12,381 bases of DNA from Spirochaetia bacterium (GTDB lineage: Bacteria > Spirochaetota > Spirochaetia > Treponematales > Breznakiellaceae): assembly GCA_025997655.1 (NCBI GenBank), contig BNUW01000070.1, positions 1-12,381 of the forward strand, given 5' to 3'. The notes beneath the pieces are model-generated. The model made no database searches. It was not told the origin of the DNA and worked only from the letters and a program-made list of their open reading frames with translations. The translations under genes and the position numbers were made by a program. Positions 1 through 6,580 of the stretch are shown here, in pieces. Position 1 is the stretch's first letter. The number at the start of each line of letters is the position of its first letter.

Positions 1-2
1 CA

Positions 3-1517
3 GCTATAACGGGCGAAGGTGTTTCACGCATCGTAGCGGAAATAGAAAAGATAGTTGATAAAATACCGCCGCGAAAAGGAGACGGTGCATTTTTCCTCCC
101 CATCGACCGGGTCTTCAGCAAAAAAGGCTTTGGATCGGTGGTAACCGGAACATCCTATCAGGGGAGCATTTCAGAGGGTGATGAAGTCGATATACTGCCC
201 CCGGGTTTGGCAGGAAGGGTACGTTCCCTCCAAACCCATGGAGCGAAAACAAATTCTGTCATTGCAGGGCAGCGGGTTGCCGTCAATCTCTCCGGCGTAA
301 CACAGAACAAAATAGAAAAAGGGTATGCCCTCTGCGCAAAGGGGTCTTTTATCGCCACCGCCTGTATAAGCTCATGGTTAGAGATACTGCCGTCGGCGCT
401 TGAAGGGGTGACCCACTGGCAAAGGGTACGGCTCCATGTCGGGACGGCGGATGTGGTCGCCAGAATTTCGCTTCTGCGAATAAACGCCGATGTGAAAAAA
501 TCAGGCATACTTCCGGGAAACGGCGGTCCCGTACAGCTTTTGTGTGAATCAAAAATAGCGGCTGCCGCCGGACAGCGGTTTGTGATACGTTTTTATAGTC
601 CGCTGGTGACCATAGGCGGGGGACGGATTATGTTGCCGAACGCTGAACTGGCGAAGGGCAAAGCGGATCGGGAGGCTAATGCCGGGATAGTTGAAAGCCT
701 TGCCTCCGGCTTCAACCCTGTTTCCCTGCTTGCCGCTCTTGTGCATGACAAAAAAATCCTGAGTGTATCCGGCCTGTTTGAGCTTTCTCAAATGGACAGG
801 AATGCCTTTAATGAGTCTTTAGGCGCACTGTCCTCAATGCCGGATACATACAAACTTTTAGAATTTGGGACACCGCGGAATTTTATTGCAGCCGAAGCGT
901 TCGACACCGTAACGCGCTCGGCGCTGCGGATTCTCCATGGGTTCCATGCAAAATTCCCCGAACTTTCCGGGCTTGAAGCGGAAAAATTGTATGCCGCGAT
1001 GAGCAGTATCCATGGCGCAGACCGGATTACGGGCAATGATTTCAAAGACCTTGTTGGCATGATGGCGGCACGGAATGATATAAGGGCGGTCGATGTTGGG
1101 AAAATCTATTACCGGGCGGCGGATTACCGCCGGTCGTCTCCGGAGGGCAAATTGATTACTATTGTGGAGCGCGCAAGGGATGCGGTGGCATCTGCGGGCT
1201 TCAATCTTTTAAGACTGCCGGAGCTCGAAGAAAAACTGAAGGTTTCATCCTCCGATATGAAGCGGGCGATGGCATATCTACGGGAACAGGACGATCTGCG
1301 AATAATAGCAGACGGGTTTCTGTTTTCCCGTGAGATGCGGGAGAAACTCCTTACCGCGCTTGTTTCGATGAATGGTGATATAACGGTCGCCTCTGTACGC
1401 GATTTCATTGGCGCCGGGAGAAAAGATACCTTCGCCATGCTGGAATTTCTGGATTCCCAGGGATTGACGCAGCGGGTCGGGGATAAGAGGATCCTCGCAG
1501 CTTATAATACCGCTTAG
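3..1517 (+). CDS. selB: Selenocysteine-specific translation elongation factor SelB (5'-truncated by window start)
   Basis: SelB is the EF-Tu-like GTPase that carries selenocysteinyl-tRNA to the ribosome at UGA codons marked by a SECIS hairpin. The frame is open from the window edge and gives 504 visible residues. E. coli SelB has about 614, so most of the GTPase domain is missing upstream. Visible residues 30-50 contain the LPIDRVFSKKGFGSVVTGT junction typical of the end of the SelB/EF-Tu G domain and start of beta-barrel domain 2. The C-terminal half holds the winged-helix repeats of domain 4. The last of these reads ITVASVRDFIGAGRKDTFAM and then GLTQRVGDKRIL, the SelB-specific mRNA (SECIS) binding module. 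The GTG at 138 is an internal codon, not a start. selB lies directly upstream of a selenium-associated operon, separated by a MITE-like insertion. The family call is secure; only the N-terminus is unseen. Confidence 0.97.
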   Translation, partial: AITGEGVSRIVAEIEKIVDKIPPRKGDGAFFLPIDRVFSKKGFGSVVTGTSYQGSISEGDEVDILPPGLAGRVRSLQTHGAKTNSVIAGQRVAVNLSGVTQNKIEKGYALCAKGSFIATACISSWLEILPSALEGVTHWQRVRLHVGTADVVARISLLRINADVKKSGILPGNGGPVQLLCESKIAAAAGQRFVIRFYSPLVTIGGGRIMLPNAELAKGKADREANAGIVESLASGFNPVSLLAALVHDKKILSVSGLFELSQMDRNAFNESLGALSSMPDTYKLLEFGTPRNFIAAEAFDTVTRSALRILHGFHAKFPELSGLEAEKLYAAMSSIHGADRITGNDFKDLVGMMAARNDIRAVDVGKIYYRAADYRRSSPEGKLITIVERARDAVASAGFNLLRLPELEEKLKVSSSDMKRAMAYLREQDDLRIIADGFLFSREMREKLLTALVSMNGDITVASVRDFIGAGRKDTFAMLEFLDSQGLTQRVGDKRILAAYNTA

Positions 1518-1524
1518 TAATATG

Positions 1525-1545
1525 ATAGTATTTATAACATACTAT
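1525..1545. repeat. AT-rich inverted repeat just after selB
   Basis: ATAGTAT (1525-1531) and ATACTAT (1539-1545) form a perfect 7-bp stem around a 7-nt loop, eight bases after the selB stop codon. The stem has almost no G+C and no U-run follows, so it is a poor intrinsic terminator. It could be a weak terminator, an operator, or chance in AT-rich intergenic DNA. Confidence 0.3.
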
Positions 1546-1560
1546 AAACCAGGCTCACAA

Positions 1561-1774
1561 CAGGATAAATGCATAGGAATTAAGAAAGAAGAAAATTTAA
1601 CCACGAAGGACACAAAGAACACGAAGGAAGAGGGAAAAAAGATGGTTTCGAGCATAGCTCTCTAACTTTTCTTCCCTTTGTGCCCTTCGTGTCCCGGAAC
1701 CCCTGGGTTCCTTTGTGGTTTTTTAAGAATTTGTGTCATCAGACATTGATTTCAAATCCTATGCGTTTATCCTG
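1561..1774. mobile_element. MITE-like non-coding element, 214 bp, with terminal inverted repeats and apparent 8-bp target duplication
   Basis: The left end CAGGATAAATGCATAGGAAT (from 1561) is an imperfect inverted repeat of the right end, which finishes GCGTTTATCCTG at 1774. Over about 21 bp there are two mismatches. The 8-mer GGCTCACA occurs in direct orientation immediately outside both ends (1552-1559 and 1775-1782), as a target-site duplication would. Inside, the left arm (from about 1599, AACCACGAAGGACACAAAG) and the right arm (about 1665-1722) are also complementary, so the whole element can fold on itself. The right arm carries an extra palindrome, GGAACCCCTGGGTTCC (1696-1711). There is no open frame long enough for a transposase, so mobilisation would need a transposase encoded elsewhere. 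It sits between selB and the next promoter, whose -35 box begins 10 bp after the right duplication. Confidence 0.75.
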
Positions 1775-1792
1775 GGCTCACAGTAAAAAAAC

Positions 1793-1821
1793 TTGACAGA
1801 AAAAATTTATTCTGTTATAGT
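1793..1821 (+). promoter_or_regulatory. Strong sigma-70-type promoter of the selenium operon
   Basis: TTGACA (1793-1798) matches the -35 consensus exactly. A 17-nt spacer separates it from TATAGT (1816-1821), one mismatch from the -10 consensus. The predicted transcription start is near 1828. That leaves a leader of about 19 nt before the ATG at 1847, preceded by GGAGG at 1833-1837. This is the best promoter in the window, and it lies just beyond the MITE-like element. Confidence 0.8.
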
Positions 1822-1846
1822 ATAGAAACAGCGGAGGCATCTTTTG

Positions 1847-2056
1847 ATGTGTGTGTTTAAAGACGGGATTGTCACTTCCCTAAAGGGAGTGCCATGAATG
1901 GGTAATCCTGTTAAGGCCCGTAGGGTCCTGGATTTTAAGAACATGTATTGTACAGACCGGTTTAATTCTGCCTATCCTGTAAAGGCTCCCCCTTATTTTT
2001 CGATCCCGCTTTGCGTTCTTCCCCTCACCCTTTCAATAAATGGGAACATGGCATGA
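1847..2056 (+). CDS. Candidate small ORF with in-frame UGA (possible selenoprotein or selenium-sensing leader peptide)
   Basis: This is the first ATG after the operon promoter. GGAGG lies 9 nt upstream (1833-1837), so initiation here is very likely. The frame reads MCVFKDGIVTSLKGVP and then UGA (1895-1897). Past the UGA it stays open for 52 codons and stops at TGA 2054-2056. That stop overlaps the ATG of the DUF3343 gene (2053-2055) in an ATGA junction typical of translational coupling. If UGA is read as selenocysteine the product is 69 residues; otherwise it is a 16-residue leader peptide, perhaps with re-initiation at ATG 1894 or 1898. A hairpin whose loop begins 22 nt after the UGA resembles a bacterial SECIS. 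I recognise no protein family. Under a simple 61/64 model a 52-codon open run has roughly an 8% chance, so openness alone is weak; promoter, SD, coupling and selenium context are what make it notable. Confidence 0.4.
1898..1934 (+). promoter_or_regulatory. SECIS-like hairpin immediately downstream of UGA 1895-1897
   Basis: AATCC (1904-1908) pairs with GGATT (1930-1934). Above an asymmetric internal loop, AGG (1914-1916) pairs with CCT (1927-1929), and CCC (1917-1919) with GGG (1923-1925). The apical loop is GTA (1920-1922) and a U is bulged at 1926. The loop begins with G and lies 22 nt after the UGA, inside the range known for bacterial SECIS elements. Unlike the E. coli fdhF element, the bulged U is on the 3' side. 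Pairing was done by eye, without energy calculation. Confidence 0.35.
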
Positions 2057-2283
2057 TCCTGCTCTATACGTTTAAGACTATCAGCGCCGCCCTGGATGCG
2101 GAACAGGCTTTTAAAAACGCACCGTTTTCCTGCAAGGTTATTCCAATGCCCAGGGCTCTGGGCGTTTCCTGTAATTATGCCATTACCGTGGAAAGCGATA
2201 CGGTGGCAGATGAAGCAGCCGGGGTTGAGTATGAAAAAGTTTTCCGCTGTACCGGCGAGGCATATGAAGAAATTATTGATTGA
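2053..2283 (+). CDS. DUF3343 family small protein (putative Se/S carrier-like)
   Basis: This 76-residue protein begins MILLYTFKTISAALDAEQAF. It contains KVIPMPRALGVSCNYAI at about residues 28-44, matching the DUF3343 core of a Pro-Arg followed by a Ser-Cys pair. The conserved cysteine is the likely functional residue. DUF3343 proteins recur beside YedE-like transporters and selenium genes and are annotated as putative Se/S carriers; the biochemical role is unproven. I chose ATG 2053 rather than the TTG at 2011 because the latter adds a proline-rich, unconserved stretch. The ATG overlaps the stop of the upstream UGA-containing frame, and its own Shine-Dalgarno (GGGAA) is weak, which suggests translational coupling. 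The next gene starts 38 nt downstream. Confidence 0.8.
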   Translation: MILLYTFKTISAALDAEQAFKNAPFSCKVIPMPRALGVSCNYAITVESDTVADEAAGVEYEKVFRCTGEAYEEIID

Positions 2284-2321
2284 AAGATATCAATAAAATA
2301 TATTTTTTGGAGGAGTTATGT

Positions 2322-3398
2322 ATGGGAATCAAAACAAAGGATAACGGTATCTTTTGGCTTATCGGGACCGGCGTCGTCATCGGCGGCTTGGCGGTCATGC
2401 TTACTAAACTGGGGAATCCCGCAAACATGGGTCTTTGTGCGGCCTGTTTTATCCGGGATACTGCCGGCGCCTTGGGGCTTGATGTCGCCGCAGCACCATC
2501 GTATTTACGGCCGGAGATCCTCGGGTTTATATTGGGGGCCTTTCTCTTGTCCCGGATCAAGGGTGAGTGGAAAAGCGAGGGTGGGTCAGCCGCCCTGTCC
2601 CGGTTCTTCATCGCCTTTTTTGTGATGATAGGCGCGTTGATTTTCCTGGGATGCCCGCTGCGGGTAATGCTCAGGCTTGGGGGCGGGGATTTAAACGCCC
2701 TGGTCGGGCTCGTCGGGTTTGGGGCCGGCGTCGGTATCGGCAGTATATTTATCCGCAAAGGGTTTTCTTTGGGGGAAACGAAACCGCAAAATGCGTCCAA
2801 CGGTATTATTATGACCATCCTCGCCGTGGTGCTGCTGGCATTCCTTATTATCAGGCCCGCCTTTATACGATTTAGCGAAGCGGGTCCCGGCTCCATGCAT
2901 GCCCCGATTGTCATTGCTCTTATTGCGGCAATAATTATCGGCGCACTTGTTCAAAAAAGCGGTCTGTGTATGTCGGGTAGTATCCGTAACATCGTGCTCA
3001 TCAAAAATCCCACGATGTTTTGGGGCTATGTTGCTGTTTTTGTCGCCGCCCTCATCGGCAACCTTGCGTTGGGGAACTTTAAGCTTGGCTTTACCGGCCA
3101 GCCTATCGCCCACACCGATAGTGTGTTTAACTTTTTGGGACTGGCTTTAGTCGGTTATGGTTCCGTGCTCTTAGGCGGCTGCCCCCTACGGCAGCTTGTC
3201 ATGGCCGGGGAAGGAAACTCCGACGCGGGCTTTTCCGTGTTGGGATTTTTAGTTGCCGGGGCCATTGCCCATAATTTCGGCATCGCCGCTTCTCCCGCCG
3301 GTGTACCGGTAAACGGGAAAATCGCCGTGCTCATTGGGTTCATCGTCATTACCGTTTTTGCCTTTTCGTATACGAAAAAAACAACGGCAAAGGCATAG
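2322..3398 (+). CDS. yedE: YedE/FdhT-family selenium metabolism membrane protein
   Basis: This is a 358-residue polytopic inner-membrane protein of the YeeE/YedE (sulphur transport) superfamily, in the subgroup linked to selenium metabolism. It is thought to import a sulphur/selenium species or support selenoenzyme maturation; the substrate is not established. The family's paired cysteine motifs are visible: NMGLCAACFIRD near residue 40, FLGCPLRVML near 110, KSGLCMSGSIRN near 215 and LGGCPLRQLVM near 290. They reflect the internal duplication of the fold. Long hydrophobic stretches (for example at the N-terminus and at the PIVIALIAAIIIGALV segment) give about nine to ten membrane segments. 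ATG 2322 is chosen because GGAGGAG ends 6 nt before it; the longer reading from 2280 lacks such a site. The gene lies between DUF3343 and the reductase pair in one transcription unit. Confidence 0.88.
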   Translation: MGIKTKDNGIFWLIGTGVVIGGLAVMLTKLGNPANMGLCAACFIRDTAGALGLDVAAAPSYLRPEILGFILGAFLLSRIKGEWKSEGGSAALSRFFIAFFVMIGALIFLGCPLRVMLRLGGGDLNALVGLVGFGAGVGIGSIFIRKGFSLGETKPQNASNGIIMTILAVVLLAFLIIRPAFIRFSEAGPGSMHAPIVIALIAAIIIGALVQKSGLCMSGSIRNIVLIKNPTMFWGYVAVFVAALIGNLALGNFKLGFTGQPIAHTDSVFNFLGLALVGYGSVLLGGCPLRQLVMAGEGNSDAGFSVLGFLVAGAIAHNFGIAASPAGVPVNGKIAVLIGFIVITVFAFSYTKKTTAKA

Positions 3399-3407
3399 GA
3401 GATTATT

Positions 3408-4568
3408 ATGTCTAAACCTACAACCCAAACCTTACCGGATATTTTTGAATCCTTTTCGGATGCCCGCAAGCAGGGCTTTATCGCCATGAAGAATCTGAAG
3501 GAACAGGGCAAGGGGGTTGTGGGAACCTTTTGTACCTATGTCCCGGTGGAGCTTTTCCTCGCCGTAGGTCTCATCCCGGTGGGCCTCTGTTCCACCAGCG
3601 ATGAAACCATCGGTGAGGCGGAGAAGGTGCTCCCCCGCAACCTCTGCCCCCTGATTAAGGCTTCCTACGGATTCGCCGCCGCCGATAAATGCCCCTACAT
3701 GTACTTTTCCGATCTGGTGGTGGGTGAAACCACCTGCGACGGGAAAATAAAAATGTACGAACTGTTGGGCAAGATCAAGGATGTCCATGTGATGGAACTT
3801 CCCCACAGCCAGGACAAGCCGTCATCCCGTGCACTCTGGATGGAAGAAATCAAACGCTTAAAGACACGGGTGGAAGAAAAATTCGGCGTCACCATTACGG
3901 AAGAAAAACTGCGTCGGGCCATAAAGGAACGGAACAGGGAACGGGCACTGGTGAAAAACCTGTATGAACTATCGGTGATGACCCCCCCGCCCTTCTTCGG
4001 TTTGCAGCAACTGCAAATACTGTTCGGAACCCAGTTCAAATTCAGCCACGAACAAAAAGTAAAAGAATTAGAAGGGACCATCAGTAGTATTACGAAAGAA
4101 TACGAGAATGGCAAGCGCCCGGTTTCCGCAAACGCGAAGCGCATCATTGTTACCGGCTGTCCCACCGGAGGGGTCACGGAAAAGTTCACCCGGGTCATTG
4201 AGGAAAGCGGGGCCGTGGTGGTGGCCTATGAAAACTGCACCGGGGCAAAACAGTTTGACCGGCAGGTTGACGAGTCTGCTGACCCCTACGAGGCCCTTTG
4301 CGACTATTACCTCAACATAGGATGCAGCGTGATGAGCCCCAACCCCAACCGGCTGGAACTGCTGGGACGGCTCTGTGATCAATTCAAAGCCGACGGGGTG
4401 CTGGAAATGGTATTGCAGTCCTGCCACACCTACGCCATAGAATCGCATACCATTGGGGAATTCCTCAAGACCCGTAACATACCTTTCATGAGTCTTGAGA
4501 CCGATTATTCCACCGGGGACACGGAGCAGCTTAAGACCCGCGCCGCCGCCTTTATCGAGATGCTGTAA
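3408..4568 (+). CDS. yjiM: Double-cubane-cluster-type anaerobic reductase (2-hydroxyacyl-CoA dehydratase D family, YjiM-like)
   Basis: This 386-residue cytoplasmic protein belongs to the 2-hydroxyglutaryl-CoA dehydratase/BcrC-BadD superfamily. In single-subunit form with a dedicated activase, members carry an iron-sulphur double-cubane cluster and perform low-potential ATP-driven reductions. Seen here are GTFCTYVPVELF (Cys42), GLCSTSDE (Cys61), LPRNLCPLIKASYGF (Cys80), KCPYMYFSDLVVGETTCDGK (Cys95, Cys110), VTGCPTGG (Cys251), ENCTG (Cys277), and cysteines at 306 and 339. The dehydratase-D fold supplies its cluster ligands from such positions. The start has TAGGAG 6 nt upstream and lies 9 nt after yedE. 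The activase follows with no gap. The natural substrate is unknown. The selenium neighbourhood suggests reduction or handling of a selenium compound, which is inference only. A fatty or amino-acid dehydratase is less likely because no second subunit or CoA-transferase is nearby. Confidence 0.88.
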   Translation: MSKPTTQTLPDIFESFSDARKQGFIAMKNLKEQGKGVVGTFCTYVPVELFLAVGLIPVGLCSTSDETIGEAEKVLPRNLCPLIKASYGFAAADKCPYMYFSDLVVGETTCDGKIKMYELLGKIKDVHVMELPHSQDKPSSRALWMEEIKRLKTRVEEKFGVTITEEKLRRAIKERNRERALVKNLYELSVMTPPPFFGLQQLQILFGTQFKFSHEQKVKELEGTISSITKEYENGKRPVSANAKRIIVTGCPTGGVTEKFTRVIEESGAVVVAYENCTGAKQFDRQVDESADPYEALCDYYLNIGCSVMSPNPNRLELLGRLCDQFKADGVLEMVLQSCHTYAIESHTIGEFLKTRNIPFMSLETDYSTGDTEQLKTRAAAFIEML

Positions 4569-5360
4569 ATGGATGGAACGGGCGGATACGCCATCGGCAT
4601 AGACTGCGGTTCAACCCTGTGCAAGGGGGTGCTGCTCAGCGCCAATCGCATCGAAGCCGTTTCTGTGCTGCCAACCGGGTGGGATTTGCAGGAAAGCGCC
4701 TCCCGGGTTTTGGCGGAACTGACAAACGCAGTCGGCGCAGCCGGCGCCCTTAGTGATACTGTTGCCGATATACCGGTGATCGCCACCGGATACGGGCGGG
4801 ACACGGTGCGGGAACGGACCGGCGCCGTCACCGAAATAAGCGCCCATGCACGGGGCGCCGGCTACCTTATGCCGGAGACGCGGACGGTGATTGATATAGG
4901 CGGGCAGGACTGCAAGGTCATCGCGGTGGAGAAAGGCCGGGTGACATCATTTCAAATGAACGACAAATGCGCCGCCGGTACGGGCCGCTTTGTGCAGATG
5001 ATCCTGGAACGGTTTAAGGCGGATTTATCCCTCATGGATGAACTGCTTGCCGCAGAAAAATCCATTCAACTGAACAGTACCTGTGCGGTATTCGCGGAAT
5101 CGGAAATCATCGGGCTCCTGGCAAAGGGGCACAGCCGGGAAGAAATTGTAGGCGGGGTGGCGCTGTCCCTTGCGGTAAAGATAAGCAGCCTTGCTGCAAG
5201 GGTCGGCCTTCACTCGCCGGCGGTATTATCAGGCGGGCTCGCGGAAAGTACCGGCATCCGCAGGGCGCTTTCCCAGGTGCTCAACATTGATGTACAGTTT
5301 TTGCCCCAGGGGCTCTACGCGGGGGCTATCGGGGCGGCTTGTATGGGATTAAGTTTGTAG
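4569..5360 (+). CDS. yjiL: Acyl-CoA dehydratase activase / reductase-activating ATPase (YjiL-like, BadF/BadG/HgdC family)
   Basis: This 263-residue ASKHA-fold ATPase belongs to the HgdC type. As a homodimer it holds one [4Fe-4S] cluster and uses ATP to push electrons to its partner reductase, here the gene directly upstream. The phosphate-1 motif IGIDCGSTLCKG is at residues 9-20, and DIGGQD is at 109-114. The two cluster-ligand cysteines are Cys134 in NDKCAAGTGRF and Cys172 in NSTCAVFAESE. LSGGLAES near residue 220 is the adenosine-side motif. Length fits the family. The ATG directly follows the TAA of the reductase gene (zero-nucleotide spacing), so the two are surely co-translated. No convincing terminator follows. 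A small AAGCGG/CCGCTT hairpin at 5384-5400 lacks a U-run. Confidence 0.93.
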   Translation: MDGTGGYAIGIDCGSTLCKGVLLSANRIEAVSVLPTGWDLQESASRVLAELTNAVGAAGALSDTVADIPVIATGYGRDTVRERTGAVTEISAHARGAGYLMPETRTVIDIGGQDCKVIAVEKGRVTSFQMNDKCAAGTGRFVQMILERFKADLSLMDELLAAEKSIQLNSTCAVFAESEIIGLLAKGHSREEIVGGVALSLAVKISSLAARVGLHSPAVLSGGLAESTGIRRALSQVLNIDVQFLPQGLYAGAIGAACMGLSL

Positions 5361-5551
5361 GTAGTAATTCCGATATTGATGGAAAGCGGAATCGCCGCTT
5401 CTCCCAAAGGGGTACCCCGGTCGTCATGATAGTCGTGACGTAACCGAATTTGGCTCTTGACAAGCTCCGGCGTCTTTGGTTCAGTATGTAACTATTCCCC
5501 CACCTCAAACACCAGCACTGTTTTTCGATACTTCCGCATCATCACGCATAA
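5318..5551 (-). pseudogene. Coding-like remnant on the minus strand with in-frame amber
   Basis: On the minus strand, from about 5551 down, one frame reads MMRKYRKTVLVFEVGE followed by TAG. The same frame then stays open: TEPKTPELVKSQIRLRHDYH, then DDRGTPLGEAAIPLS, to a TAG near 5320. The composition of the second part looks like coding sequence. I recognise no family. It overlaps the last 43 bases of the activase gene on the opposite strand, so it may be chance complementarity or a gene fragment left by rearrangement. I report it only as a possible remnant. Confidence 0.22.
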
Positions 5552-5743
5552 TTACGATTGCCCTGTGTACAAATACGCCTATTGCATTGTTATTACTTAT
5601 TTTCACTCCTTTCCAGAAATATTCATAAAATTGGTTGTGCCAATTATAGTCCCAAGGACTTATTAATATACCCCGGAGCCTTTCCCAAAACCCCGAAAAT
5701 TGGTAAAGCATTAAATGTAATACCAGAGATACATTTTCGGATG
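5361..5743. other. Intergenic region between two convergent operons, no secure gene
   Basis: These 383 bases are AT-richer than their neighbours. They contain a weak hairpin after the activase gene (AAGCGG/CCGCTT, 5384-5400), the minus-strand remnant listed separately, and a 68-codon minus-strand frame (5711 to 5505). That frame starts 33 nt beyond ecfT, but it has A/T-rich third positions, no recognisable domain and no clear ribosome site. I see no RNA gene here. Confidence 0.5.
5618..5645 (-). terminator. Possible weak terminator of the ECF operon
   Basis: Read on the minus strand, AATTGG (5645-5640), a CACAA loop, and CCAATT (5634-5629) form a 6-bp stem. It is followed by TTATGAATATTT. 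It lies about 100 nt after the ecfT stop. The stem is short and AT-rich and the U-tract is interrupted, so this is only a candidate. Confidence 0.25.
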
Positions 5744-6580
5744 CTATTCCGGTTTGAAGGGATTGTAAAACCGGTTCCCGTCCTTAAAGGTAACCCACAT
5801 TCCCAGGGCAAAGAGGAGTGCCGCGACAATCAGGACCAGCACATCCGCCCTGGTAAAGGGCCGCCCGGAATACCAGGTTCGGCGTTTGTGTTTACCAAAA
5901 CTGCGGAGTTCCATGGCGTGGCTTATCACATCAATGCGGTCCAGGGATGAAAACACCAGGGGGAGCAGTATTGTTGATGCGCCCTTGAGCCGTTTTATCC
6001 AGGACACCTTCCGGGAAAGTTCCACCCCACGGGCCTGCTGCGCCTGGGAGATGCTTTCGTAGTCCCGCTGCACGTCCGGGATATAACGCAGGGCAAGGCT
6101 TACCGCATAGGCGATGGAATAGTTTACCCCCACCCGATTGAGGGAGGCGGCGAATTCGCTGGGGTGGGTGGTGACGATTAGGATTATCGCCATGGGGACC
6201 ATCATGGAATATTTTAGCAGGATATTGAATTCGTAGAATAACTGTTCTCTTGTAAGGGTAAAGCGGCCTACGCCATTAAGGATGAGGTTTCTGGTCCCGT
6301 ATATTGCCACCCCCTGTTCCGGCGCAAACAAGTAAATAGTAACAATGTTAATAACCATGAAAAAAACAAGCATCTTAAAAATAAACGATGTATCCCGCAG
6401 CTTCGTGCCGGAGACGATAAACACCGCTATGCTTACAATGCTCATGGCCAGCATGACCCTGGTGTCGTAGCCCGCCATGGTCAGCACCGACCAGAGGAGG
6501 AATACTATCAGCTTGGTTGCCCCGGAAAGGCGGTGAACCGGGGAGGAGCGGTCTATGTATGACAGCATGAAGCGGCTCAT
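5744..6580 (-). CDS. ecfT: ECF transporter transmembrane (T) component EcfT
   Basis: This 278-residue membrane protein couples the two ATPase domains to the substrate-binding S component in an energy-coupling-factor importer. Hydrophobic segments lie near residues 22-38, 42-57, 68-85, 122-137 and 245-263. The two cytoplasmic coupling motifs of the CbiQ/EcfT family are visible: QQARG (ARG at 183-185) and MELRSFG (224-229), the degenerate second Ala-Arg-Gly-type motif. Between them is the RYIPDVQRDYESISQA helix common to the family. The ATG overlaps the stop of the ATPase gene in an ATGA junction (6577-6580), so translation is coupled. It is the last gene of the three-gene operon. Confidence 0.93.
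   Translation of the reverse strand: MSRFMLSYIDRSSPVHRLSGATKLIVFLLWSVLTMAGYDTRVMLAMSIVSIAVFIVSGTKLRDTSFIFKMLVFFMVINIVTIYLFAPEQGVAIYGTRNLILNGVGRFTLTREQLFYEFNILLKYSMMVPMAIILIVTTHPSEFAASLNRVGVNYSIAYAVSLALRYIPDVQRDYESISQAQQARGVELSRKVSWIKRLKGASTILLPLVFSSLDRIDVISHAMELRSFGKHKRRTWYSGRPFTRADVLVLIVAALLFALGMWVTFKDGNRFYNPFKPE

Noticed and set aside
1745..1775. TTCAAATCC resembling the anticodon loop of a selenocysteine tRNA (UCA) next to selB
   Set aside because: No acceptor, D, variable or T arms can be drawn around it; the bases belong to the right inverted repeat of the MITE-like element.
1862..1934. TPP-like riboswitch (CCTGTTAAGGCCCGTAGGG looks slightly like the TPP GGATAATGCCAGCGTAGGG segment)
   Set aside because: The CUGAGA element and correct helices are missing, and an SD-ATG pair starts translation through this region.
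1885..2000. Attenuator terminator formed by GGGAGTGCC (1885-1893) with GGCTCCC (1984-1990) before TTATTTTT
   Set aside because: The arms are about 90 nt apart with a bulge, and no local stem precedes the U-run. The translated frame continues across it. Too weak to call.
5458..5486. Promoter TTGACA at about 5459 in the intergenic region
   Set aside because: At 17 nt spacing the -10 is TTCAGT, a poor match, and no gene follows on the plus strand.
5457..5666. Plus-strand 69-codon frame in the intergenic region
   Set aside because: It has a Tyr/Ser-rich composition without a recognisable domain, no ribosome site, and it overlaps the minus-strand remnant.
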